Positions 22,716 through 32,639 of a stretch of DNA of 64,000 nt are shown in pieces. The notes below the pieces were generated by a model, which saw only the letters and a program-made list of their open reading frames with translations, ran no database searches and was not told the origin of the DNA. The number at the start of each line of letters is the position of its first letter. Positions within the stretch are counted from its first letter, which is position 1. The position numbers and the translations under genes were made by a program. Where the stretch lies: assembly GCF_047511655.1 (NCBI RefSeq), contig NC_133403.1:16613014-16677013 (forward strand), written 5' to 3'. Origin of the DNA: Castor canadensis (lineage: Eukaryota; Chordata; Mammalia; Rodentia; Castoridae).

Positions 22716-23149
22716 TCACCGAAGGTGTGATCAGGACTTTCAGGGGGCACAGAGGACCAGCTGGAGTGCTCAGTACCACAGAGCTCAGGGTCAGCCTGTG
22801 AGCAGATGCAGAGGGAGTTTGAGAGCTGTTTTTCCTTCAGGCTTTGACAGTTAATCTAGGGATATTATGATTCATTAATCTGTTTTTCACTACAAAGCCT
22901 CTTTAAAAATATTTTTAATTGTACTTTTTGGCATTTACAAAAGATCTGCTAGATGGCAGGATAAAACTCAGTTCAAAAATATTCACAGATAAGGCCAAAA
23001 TTGTTATCAATATTAAAGCATATTGGGCCAACTGTTTGAAATCCAACAGGACCAACAAGAGCAATAGTTACATCTGGCTGAGTGTGCAGCTGAGATGAAA
23101 AGGATTCTGATTCCAAGTCAATCAGGGAAAAATGTTTGCAAGATCCAAA
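22716..23149. other. Downstream flank of V relic 4
   Basis: No gene or clear repeat recognised between the RSS and the next SINE. Confidence 0.4.
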
Positions 23150-23374
23150 GTCAACAGAAAATGGCTGTTCATGTTGACAGTGCCTGTCATCCCAGCAACA
23201 ATAAGAAGTTTAAAACTGGAGGATCAAGGTCCAGGACAGATAGAGCAAAAAGCAAGATCGTCTCTCCAAAAATACCTGAACGATAAGGGTAAAATGCCTT
23301 ACTTGCAAGTGTGAAGCCCTAAGTCCAAACTTCAGTATGTCATAAAAACAAAAGAAAACAAATGAAAGAAAAAA
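23150..23374 (+). repeat. SINE, plus strand, with A-rich tail
   Basis: Reads 'cagtgcctgtcatcccagcaac', then 'ggaggatcaaggtccagg', 'gcaagatcgtctctccaaa', 'cttgcaagtgtgaagcccta' and 'tccaaacttcagtatg', ending in an A-rich tail. The composite of a 7SL-like front and a tRNA/ID-like back is a rodent type, which I associate with beaver and relatives. Confidence 0.75.
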
Positions 23375-23791
23375 AGGTTACAATGTACACCACCCATCTA
23401 CCATCCTGAATCCCCATGGAAATTTAGAGAAATGAGAAAATGCATGAATGATGTTACATACGAATTTCTCTCTCTGTATTATTGTGGACATAATAGGACA
23501 TTCCCAGACTGTGCCTTTTAGTGCATTACACTCTACACCACTCAAATTCCTGTTTGTCTGGAAGGAAGAAAAGAGGACAGGAGGCAACAAAGCCCCTCAG
23601 TTGTGTGTCCCCAGCTGCTGTAACAGCGGAAGGTGAAGCACTCTCTGGGAGAAATAGAGGGAGGCCTTGCCCTAAATATCTCACTTCTACACTCAAGGAA
23701 CTTCCCCAGGCAAAACAGCCCACAGGTTCAGGCTGAAAACCCAGGGCTTGGCCATGGGCCCCATGTCATCTCACAGGAGTCTTCACAGAGC
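23375..23791. other. Upstream flank of V relic 5
   Basis: No gene recognised and no ATGCAAAT octamer seen. The promoter of V relic 5 may be lost or use another element. Confidence 0.4.
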
Positions 23792-24203
23792 ATGGAGATC
23801 CTGGGGCTGCTCCTCTGCCTGGTACTAGCTCCATCCTGTGAATAACTCAAAGGTCTCAAGGGCAGTACCTGGGCTTGGGGGTTCTGGTGTGTTTGAATAG
23901 TGGTGATACAAATTGTCCCCAGGTGTTCTGTCCAGGTACAGCAACAGGAAGGAGAACCTGGCCTGGTGAAGTCTTTACAGACCCCCTCACCTGCACTGAC
24001 TGTGGATTCTTTTCACTAGTTTTTGTTGCTCCCTGGGTCCTGAATCCTCTAGGAAATGTCCCGGCATAGGTTGTGGCCATATGGAGTGATGCAAGCACAC
24101 ATTGTAACCCAGCTTTTAAATATCAACTTAGCATCCTCAGAGATACGATCAAGAGGCAGGTTTTATTAGCAATCATCAGTCACAGGTGTTACTGTGTAAG
24201 CTA
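23792..24203 (+). pseudogene. IGHV pseudogene 5, clan II-like, heavily decayed
   Basis: The leader exon is intact: ATG at 23792, MEILGLLLCLVLAPS, 46 nt, donor GTGAAT at 23838. The acceptor is 'ccccag' ending at 23922. FR1 reads QVQQQEGEPGLVKSLQT, then TC-T with the first Cys at LTCT. CDR1 and FR2 are barely recognisable and lack the WIRQ motif. FR3 is reduced to traces ('atcctcagagatacgatcaag') before 'ttactgtgta' (YCV). Several stops and shifts are present. The intact leader on a ruined V exon is noteworthy. Clan assignment is from the leader and FR1. Confidence 0.85.
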
Positions 24204-24210
24204 CAAAGTG
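24204..24210 (+). other. RSS heptamer remnant of V relic 5
   Basis: CAAAGTG, one mismatch from CACAGTG. No nonamer is present at the 23-bp distance (24234-24242 reads TAGGGCACT), so the RSS is not usable. Confidence 0.5.
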
Positions 24211-24739
24211 AGAGTGAGCACATATACCATGTGTAGGGCACTCAGGACCTACAGGGGGTGCCCAGGATGTACTGAAAACAGGTCAAGCCCAAGGAGAAGT
24301 TGCAGTGTGATGTATGATTTCTCTTTCTGAAGTTGTGTTTTTTCACTCCCATCTCCTCCCTGTCATCAGGGAGTTTCTGGAGACCTCTCCTGTCTAAAAA
24401 CATTAGAAATGTTCTTTCCTTGAAGCCGGGCTCAGTTCCTCCATAATATTTGTTGGTAAAGCTTTTGTTCCAATGGTGTTTACACCACACTGTCAATGGT
24501 AAGTCAGATTTATAAACACATAATTTCACATTTGATTCCCTGCCACTTTAGATGGATCTCCATGCCCTCTGTTCCCATTGACTGGCTACCAATCAGTGAA
24601 TTCTGAATCTTTTCTTTGGACTGACCTGATTAATGTTGTACATAGTGTTACTAATACACACATGTTACCAGCTTATTCCACACTGGGGTACCTTTGACAA
24701 TTTCCATCATTTCTTCTTGTCACAATTAAGAAAGGATTT
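24211..24739. other. Stretch without recognised gene
   Basis: Flank between V relic 5 and a SINE. Nothing identifiable. Confidence 0.4.
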
Positions 24740-25000
24740 GTCCTAGTGCATATAGTGGCAGGTGTAGTTCAGAAGATATGGGTTCCAATCACTAACCAAG
24801 TCAGCAAGGCTGCCTGCTGTCCTAGCTTTGGGGAAAGAAAGCTAGGAGATTCTCAATCGAGGATAGCCCAGGCATAAAAACAAGGACCTATCACAAAATT
24901 AACTTAAAAAGTGGGAATTGGGGGCAGTACAAGAGGTGCTGTGTCTGGCTACCAAGCATGATAGTCAGAGTTCAACCAAAGTTACAAAAAAAACAAGTGA
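24740..25000 (+). repeat. SINE, plus strand, diverged
   Basis: Contains 'ggcaggtgtagttcagaag', 'ggatagcccaggcataaaaacaagg', 'aagaggtgctgtgtctggc' and 'gatagtcagagttcaacc', followed by an A-run. The order of parts matches the SINE at 23150-23374. Confidence 0.55.
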
Positions 25001-25223
25001 CGAAGAGATACCCCGTGATACATAAAATGTCTGAGTCAGTTGATTCTGTTGTGCCAAAAGAAATAAGGTGAGGTTTTTGTAAAGCATTATCTAGGCAGAG
25101 TTTTGAATGAGATATTAATTCAATGCAATCTTTGTGAAAAAAGTGATCCAGGGATTTCACATTTGCTCTGGATGCTACCCTCTCTGAGACTTTCACAGAG
25201 AAATGGCTATTTGGCCGGAAGAT

Positions 25224-25231
25224 ATGCAGAT
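25224..25231 (+). promoter_or_regulatory. Degenerate IGHV octamer (ATGCAGAT), V relic 6
   Basis: One mismatch from ATGCAAAT, at the expected place 124 bp upstream of the leader ATG. Confidence 0.65.
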
Positions 25232-25354
25232 AGAGTCTCCCTCTGTTCATAAAAACAAGGCCAGTACTGACTCTGCCACTCTGAGAGAGGAGCCCAGCCC
25301 TGGATTCCCAGCTGATCCCATTTAGTGATCAGCACTGAACACAGACCACTCACC

Positions 25355-25814
25355 ATGGAGTTGGAACTAATCTGGATTTTCCTTGTTGCTGTTTGAAAAG
25401 GTGAATTATGAAGAACATGAGATACTGAGTGTGGGAGTGGACCTTAGTGAGAGGAACAGTGGGTATGTGTGACATTTTCCTGATCAAGAGTCTCTGTGTT
25501 TGCAGGTACTCCTTGTGAAGTGCAGCTGGTGGTGTCTGGGGGTGTCTTGGTGAAGCTTGGAGTGAGGACCCTGACACTATCCTGTGCAGCCTGTGGATAT
25601 ACCGTAGTAACTTTGGGATGCACTTGGTCTGCCAGGCTCCATGGAAATGGCTTGAATGGGTGTCATGCATTAATAGTACCGTTAATATGTTAAACTATGC
25701 AGAATCAGTGAATGGCAGGTTCACCATATACAGAGAGGGCAAAAAGTACATGGTGTATCTATAAATAAGTAGCTTGCAACCCAAGGACACAGCCATGTGT
25801 TACTGTTCAAGACA
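25355..25814 (+). pseudogene. IGHV pseudogene 6, IGHV3-like (clan III)
   Basis: The leader exon (25355-25400) begins MELELIWIFLVAV and then has a TGA stop before donor GTGAAT. The acceptor is 'tttgcag' ending at 25505. FR1 is well kept (EVQLVVSGGVLVKLG, then LTLSCAACGYT) with Cys23. A 2-nt loss in CDR1 shifts the frame. In the new frame 'aactttgggatgcacttggtc' (NFGMHLV; the tgg of Trp41 has become ttg), a FR2 ending LEWVS, 'aactatgcagaatcagtgaat' (NYAESVN) and FR3 follow. A TAA replaces a codon in FR3 (VYL-stop-ISS), and it ends TAMCYCSR. Loss of Trp41, a frameshift and two stops make it non-functional. Confidence 0.92.
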
Positions 25815-25853
25815 CATAATGAGGGCACTTCTGTGTGATCCCAGACATAAAAC
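25815..25853 (+). other. 23-RSS of V relic 6, degenerate heptamer
   Basis: With nonamer ACATAAAAC at 25845-25853, a 23-bp spacer places the heptamer at 25815-25821 (CATAATG, two mismatches, CAC lost). An overlapping CACATAA at 25813 would give a 25-bp spacer. Confidence 0.65.
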
Positions 25854-26941
25854 TTCCCTGTGCTGGTGGTAAGACCAGGAGAGGGTGCTCCAAAACCGGA
25901 CATGCTCTAAAAAGCAGCATAAGGTTACCATGATTAGCAGGAGATGTGGAAATACACTGATACACAGGGAAGGAGGAGGAGCTGGTGCAGAGAAAGAGGC
26001 TCTGTTCCTTCATATCTTAATTTTACATCTGTTATCCTCAAGGACCCTGAAGCTCTTCTAATGTATCTAACATATGAAGTACGAAGTTCTAAACAAAAAA
26101 GGCATTTTGCTAAATATTGTTACATTTATTTGTCTATATCTCTGAATGAGAATTTCATTAGACATATGCCTGAGTGTAGACTGAATTCTTTTCTGAATTC
26201 AGTGTCTTTGAAATGTTCAGTCATCAATACCATCAGCCCTATGATCACCTGTGAATGAATTTGTCAGTTTTGGCACTAGTAGCAGAGATAGTCTCGAGGA
26301 ACTGCAATTCTTGTTGCTGACTTGATAACCAATTCATATTTTTTCTACAACGTCTGTAGATCTCTCTTGCTGGGCTACTTCTGGAGACCTGGTCATGAGG
26401 CTGTCCCCAGCACCATGTAGATCACAGTGCTCAGGGAAGGAAGGGCAGAAGGGAAGTTGGTCTTTCCTCAGGGTAGCAGCCAGCTGCCTTGATGTGTCCT
26501 CTTCTTCCAAGGTGGTTGTGAAGGACTAGGACATGAATTTCCACTATGGAACTCATAAATGAGGACTCAGTCAAATAGAATGTGTCATTACCTCTCTGAG
26601 TCTCTTTCTCTCAGACTCGGTCTCTCAGGACCACCCACATGGATTTCAATGTAGATATCAGTGTAATTAGAGAGACTATATAACTATGAAAAAACACAGC
26701 AATTTCAAAATACCCATTGTTTATTTCCCAATAAGATTTCTCATTTTATTGAATAACATTGTTGTAATTACTCCTTTTTCCTGTCTTGGTGTAGAATTTT
26801 CTTTCAAATTATAAATTATTTTCTATACTTAGAAATGTCATGTAGTGGTTATGGTTTTCCATGAATTAAGTGTGATAAAAGCAGAAAGAAATACATCCAC
26901 ACATTTCACTCCATGTACAGTTTGCTGAATGCAGACCTGAG
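25854..26941. other. Stretch without recognised gene
   Basis: Downstream flank of V relic 6. Open frames up to 104 codons have no recognisable motif. No RNA gene or repeat defended. Confidence 0.4.
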
Positions 26942-26947
26942 GTGATG

Positions 26948-27026
26948 TTCACACACACACATGCACACACACACACAGACACACACACATGCACACACAC
27001 ACAGACACACACACACACACACACAG
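26948..27026 (+). repeat. (CA)n microsatellite
   Basis: A CA-dinucleotide run with single-base interruptions (atgcac, cagaca), about 80 bp. Likely length-polymorphic. Confidence 0.92.
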
Positions 27027-27679
27027 GTGACCTTGCACAGCACATTCCAGCACATCATGGGAAATCAAGGGTACCTCCTTCTCCATCCTTCTCTGCACCT
27101 ACACTAGGAGCTGCTCCATCACTGACGTCTTCTGTTCAAGGAATGAGAGTTCCCCTTCCTGGAGTGACCTCAGAGGTAAATGTAGTGCATCCATCCAGAG
27201 TGGGGAAGCCCTTCCAGAACATTCCATAGCCTGAACAGTAGCCAGCTCCCAACTGCTGCATTTCCTGATTTTTAGTGGCCTGGGTAGATTCCTGTATGCT
27301 CAGATTTTCAAACATGTGACCAGCTGTGTCCTTCCTTACACTTCCAGTGTCAGCCATGAGTGCTCATATTTGTTCTTAGAAGAGAAACCACATGATCACT
27401 GAGTGAATAATAGTCCTCTGTTCCAACCAAAAAATACTATCTTGAAAATCATTGCCTACAACTCCCAGACAACAGTCTGTTAAATGTGTATTTCTATTTT
27501 TTCTAATTGTGGAGGACAGGTGTGAACTAGACAGAAGCAGAGAGCTCCTGGAGGCCCCACAACTGTATTTTCTCCGAGATTCCTCCAGCATCCCAAGGGG
27601 AGGACCCAAGTGAATCCCCACAGGGCTCTTTCTCAGACCCCAACCCCATTCATCATTTCACTTCTTTTGCAATTTTTCA
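27027..27679. other. Stretch without recognised gene
   Basis: Unique-looking sequence between the microsatellite and the old L1. No gene recognised. Confidence 0.4.
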
Positions 27680-29328
27680 GTAGCATACATTATTGGTACA
27701 AAGTGATATCATCTTGATAAATTCATAGATTCAACAGTGTATTCTGAAAAAGCTCACACCCTCTATTATAATCCCCCAAGAAAGTATCCATTCCTTTCAT
27801 AGCATCTTTCACTGATTCAACCCTTAGACAGTCTCATTTTTTTACACTAATATCAAGTTATTATTGCTGTTATTATCATTATGATTGTTCTTATTTTAGA
27901 TTTAGAGTCTGTGTATGAGTGAAACTATGTGATTTTTTGCTTGGCTTATTTCCCTTAATATGATAATCTCCAGTTCAACCCACTTCCCTGCAAACAACAT
28001 AATTTAATTCTCTTTTGGCTGAATTATGCTCCATTGCAGATATAAATCATACATTTCTTTACCCATTCATTGATTGTTGGGTGACAGGCTGATTTCCAGG
28101 CCTGTGCTCTGTGAAGAGTGCTGCTATAAATATGAGTGTGCTGGTCTGTCCCTCTTGTATGTTGGTTTACAGTCCTTCAAATATTTGACCAACAGTCGTA
28201 TTTTAGGGTCATCCTTAGCTCTATTTGTGATGAACCTTCATATTGATTTACTCAATGAATGCAGTAATTTACACTGCGACGAAGAGTGCATGGGCTTCCC
28301 TTTGACACAATCCTCGCAAGGTTTTTGTTGTTTATTTTTGATGATTGCTATTCTGACTGGTATCAGCTAGAAACTCAGTACAGTTTTGATTTGCATTTAA
28401 GTTTTGCTAAGGACATTAAATTTTCTTCATGTACTTATTGGCCATTTGTACTTCTGAGAACTGTCCAATTCATTTCCCATTTACATTTATCTGTGCTATT
28501 GACATTAAAATTTTTGAGTTCTTTATATATTCTATACATTATTCCTTCAGGCAATCAATAAATGCAAAATAATCTTCTACTACTCTGGTGGTTCTGTCTT
28601 CATTCTGGATGTTGTTTCCTTTAATGCAGTCCAAATATAAAGTATTACTCTTATACATGGAGCAATGAATTTGTATTTAATAAATATTTTCATGTGCCAA
28701 TATCATAAGGTGATTTCACTACATAATCCTATATCAGTATCAAAGTTTCATATCTTACATTGATGGTTGATTGATGTAAGATCTATGATCTATTTTAAGT
28801 TGATTTTTGTAAAGGATGAGAGATAAACGTCTAGTTTCAGTCTTCTACATGCAGCTGAACAGCTTTCCCAGCACCATTTGTTGTTGAGGTGTCTTTTCTC
28901 CAATGCATGTGTTTAGCATCTTTGTCCAAATTAAAATGGCTGTAGCTTATGGTTAATTGATGAGTCTTGTTTAATTTTTCTTCAAGTCTGTTTTTATGTT
29001 AGTACCATAATGTTTTTGTTACTAGGACTCTGTAATATATTTTTAATTCTGGTATGGTGATGTCTCCAGTATTACTCTTTTTCCTCAGGATTATTTTTAT
29101 ATTTGGTGTCTTTTATGTTGCCTTGTGAATTTTAGGATTCATTTATCTGTATCTGTGAAGAATGACATTGGGATTTTGATGAGGATTGCATTTAAAATGT
29201 AGTTTGCTTTTGGTAGAAAGCCATTTTCACAATATTAAAATTCTGCCAATTCATGTACGTGAGAGGTCTTTCCATCTTCTGTTGCCTTCTTCAATTTCAT
29301 TTTCTAAGGCTTTACAATTTAAGTTTGA
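27680..29328 (-). mobile_element. Old L1, minus strand, segment 1 of 3 (3' UTR and ORF2 C-terminal part)
   Basis: Reversed L1 order: 3' UTR, then ORF2 C-terminal landmarks ('gctgctataaatatgagtgtgc' near 28120, 'cccagcaccatttgttg' near 28870), ending in 'acaatttaagtttga' (29314-29328). The same 15 bases occur again at 30825-30839 on the other side of a younger L1. Segments 2 and 3 continue the same element. Confidence 0.85.
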
Positions 29329-30824
29329 CTAGATCCATGTATATCACCCTATACCAAGATTAACTCAAAATGGATCAAGGATCTTAATATCACACCCCAA
29401 ACTCTTAAGTTGATACAAGAAAGAGTAGGAAATACTCTGGAGTTAGTAGGTATAGGTAAGAACTTTCTCAATGAAACCCCAGCAGCACAGCAACTAAGAG
29501 ATAGCATAGATAAATGGGACATCATAAAACTAAAAAGCTTCTGTTCATCAAAAGAAATGGTCTCTAAACTGAAGAGAACACCCACAGAGTGGGAGAAAAT
29601 ATTTGCCAACTAAACATCAGACAAAGGACTGATAACCAGAACATACAGGGAACTTAAAAAATTAAATTCTCCCAAAACTAATGAACCAATAAAGAAATGG
29701 GCATGTGAACTAAACAGAACTTTCTCAAAAGAAGAAATTCAAATGGCCAGAAAACACATGAAAAAATGCTCACCATCTCTAGCAATAAAGGGAATGCAAA
29801 TTAAAACCATGCTAAGATTCCACCTCACCCCTGTTAGAATAGCCATCATCAGCAGCACCACCAACAACAGGTGTTGGCGAGGATGCGGGGAAAAAGGAAC
29901 CCTCTTACACTGTTGGAGGGAATGTAGACTAGTACAACAACTCTGGAAAAAAATTTGGAGGCTACTTAAAAAGCTGGACATTGATCTACCATTTGATCCA
30001 GCAATACCACTCTTGGGGATATACCCAAAAGACTGTTACTCCAGAGGCACCTGCACATCCATGTTTATTGCGGCACTATTCACAATAGCCAAGTTATGGA
30101 AACAGCCAAGATACCCCACCACTGACGAATGGATTAAGAAAATGTGGTATCTATACACAATGGAATTTTAGGCAGCCATGAAGAAGAACAAAATGTTATC
30201 ATTCGCTGGTAAATGGATGGAATTGGAGAACATCATTCTGAGTGAGGTTAGCCTGGCTCAAAAAACCAAAAATCGTATGTTCTCCCTCATATATGGACAT
30301 TAGATCAAGGGCAAACACAACAAGGGGATTGGACTTTGAGCACATGATAAAAGCGAGAGCACACAAGGGAGGGGTGAGGATAGGTAAGACACCTAAAAAA
30401 TTAGCTAGCATTTGCTGTCCTTAATGCAGAGAAACTAAAGCAGATACCTTAAAAGCAACTGAGGCCAATAGGAAAAGGGGAACAGGAACTAGAGAAAAGG
30501 TTAGATCAAAAAGAATTAACCTAGAAGGTAACACCCATGCACAGGAAATCAATGTGAGTCAATGCCCTGTATAGCTATCCTTATCTCAACCAGCAAAAAC
30601 CCTTGTCCCTTCCTGTTATTGCTTATACTCTCTCTACAACAAAATTAGAAATAAGGGCAAAATAGTTTCTGCTGGGTATTGGGGGTGGAGAGGGAGGGGG
30701 CGGAGTGGGTGGTAAGGGAGGGGGTGGGGGCGGGGGGAGAAATGAACCAATCCTTGTATGCACATATGAATAATAAAAGAAAAATGAAAAAAAAATAAAT
30801 ATTTCCCCACAAAGAAAAAAAAAA
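29329..30824 (+). mobile_element. 5'-truncated L1 inserted in the old L1, exact 15-bp target-site duplication
   Basis: About 1.5 kb of L1: ORF2 C-terminal part (29329 to about 30400), 3' UTR with G-rich tract and an A-rich tail. Both ends are bounded by ACAATTTAAGTTTGA (29314-29328 and 30825-30839), the mark of target-primed integration. The ORF2 C-terminal part is little decayed (a 142-codon frame at 29743-30171), implying a relatively recent insertion. The tail has two A-runs separated by 'taaatatttccccacaaag'. Confidence 0.95.
30675..30745 (+). other. G-rich polypurine tract of an L1 3' UTR
   Basis: Many GGGG or longer runs with 1-4 nt spacers ('gagggagggggcggag', 'gggggtgggggcgggggg'). 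Strong G-quadruplex potential by pattern. Equivalent to 18785-18860. Confidence 0.8.
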
Positions 30825-30839
30825 ACAATTTAAGTTTGA

Positions 30840-32234
30840 GAGACCCAATACCTCCTTGGTGAGTTTATTTCAAGTTCTTTTTTGTTAATATATGAAATGA
30901 TATTAAATTGTGTATGCTTTTCTTATATCCTGATACATTTGTGAAAATATTTATCTTATCTAAGGCTTTTCAGGGTCTTTTTAGTATAGCATCATAACAC
31001 CTTTAACTAGAGATATTTTGAATTCTTTTTTCCCTGTTTCAATCCCTGGCCAAATTCAATCCATTCTTTTTCTTTCTTTATTGATCTGGCGAGGAACTCA
31101 GGTGCAAAATTGAATAATTGTGGGGAGAAGAATACCCTTAACTTCTTGCTGTCATTAGAGGAAATGATTTCCATTTTCCTATTTAGTATGATTTTGGTTA
31201 TAAGTTTGTCAAATGTAGACTTTATTTATTGATATATATTCTTTCTATTCTGAATTATCCAAGAACTCTTATCATGAAAGTATTTTGGATTTTGTGAAAG
31301 ACTTTCTGGCATCTCTTTGAATGACCAGGTAATTTTCTTCTTGTTTCTGTTTTTGTGCTGTGTTACATTAATTGATTTGCCCTGATTGAACCATCCTTGA
31401 ATCCTTAGAATGAAACACCTTGATATTGGCATATGATATTGTTACTAATTTTGGTAGCTTTCATTCCATTTCTATGTTATAGAGTAGTTTGAAGATCATT
31501 GTGTTAGTTCTTCTTTAAATATCTGATAGAATTCAGCGGGAATTTATCACAGCCTGGGTTCTTCTTTGGAGACTTTTTAGAACAGCTTCAACTGCTTTTC
31601 ATCAATCCACTTAACGGATTTATATCCTCCAACTTCCATTGTGGTACATTAAATGCATCCTAAAATTTATCCAGTTCTTGACTTTTAATCTTAGTAAAAT
31701 ATAAGTATTTAAGCATTCCATAATTATCCCCTGTATTTCACTTACTTTTATTTTGATATCTCTTTTATCTCTAATCTTATAAACATGAGTCTTCTCCCTC
31801 CTCTTTGTTATTTCAGCTGTTTATCCTTTTGTTCTTTTGTCAATGAACCAAGCTTTTATTGCAATCATTCTCTGTATTTTATTTTCCATTTCATCATTTT
31901 GTATCCTACTTGTTAATCCATCTTTCTACCTACTAATTTGGTGTTTGGCTTACTCTTGATTTTATGAGCTTTTTGTCCCCCACTATATTACTTATTTTAG
32001 ATCTCCCAGATTTTTTTTCATGTTGATGCTCATAGGTACACTTTCCTCTTAGAATTCCCTTTGTTGTATGCAAAAGGTTATTATAAGTTGTGTTTCTTTT
32101 CATTATATTCTAGGAAATTATTGATTTCCCCTTCCATTTTCTTTGGTGATGCACTGGTCATTCAACAATATATTGTTAGACCTCCAATTGTGTGAATACT
32201 TACTGTCATTTCATTTGCTATTGCTTTCTACTTT
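30840..32234 (-). mobile_element. Old L1, minus strand, segment 2 of 3 (ORF2)
   Basis: Continues segment 1. Reversed ORF2 reverse transcriptase landmarks include 'ggaatttatcacagcctgg' (about 31539, equivalent to PGxDG of the reverse transcriptase start) and 'caagcttttattgcaa'. It ends at a 13-bp duplicated site TGCTTTCTACTTT (32222-32234), where the next L1 inserted. Confidence 0.85.
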
Positions 32235-32639
32235 TTATCCCTTGTTTTAAATTTTATTCCTATGAACATGCAATGTTTGGGTCATGTCTCCCTCCTACAC
32301 CCATCCCCTCCCTTAAACACCCCACCTCCTCCCTCTTCCCCCTACTCTCTCACTTCCAGGCAGAAACTATTTTGCCTTTATCTCTAATTTTGTTGAAAAG
32401 ACAGTGTAAGCAATAATAAGGTTTTTTCTAGTTGAGATAAGGATAGCTATACAGGAATTTCACTTTCATTGCTTTCCTGTACATGTGTGTTACCTTCTAA
32501 ATAAATTCTTCTCAAACTAACCTTTTCTCTAGTCCCTAGTCCCCTTCTCCTATTGGTCTCAGTTGCTTTTAAGGTATCTGTTTTAGTTTCTCTGCATTGA
32601 GGGCAACAAATGCTATCTAGATTTTTGGGTGTCTTACCT

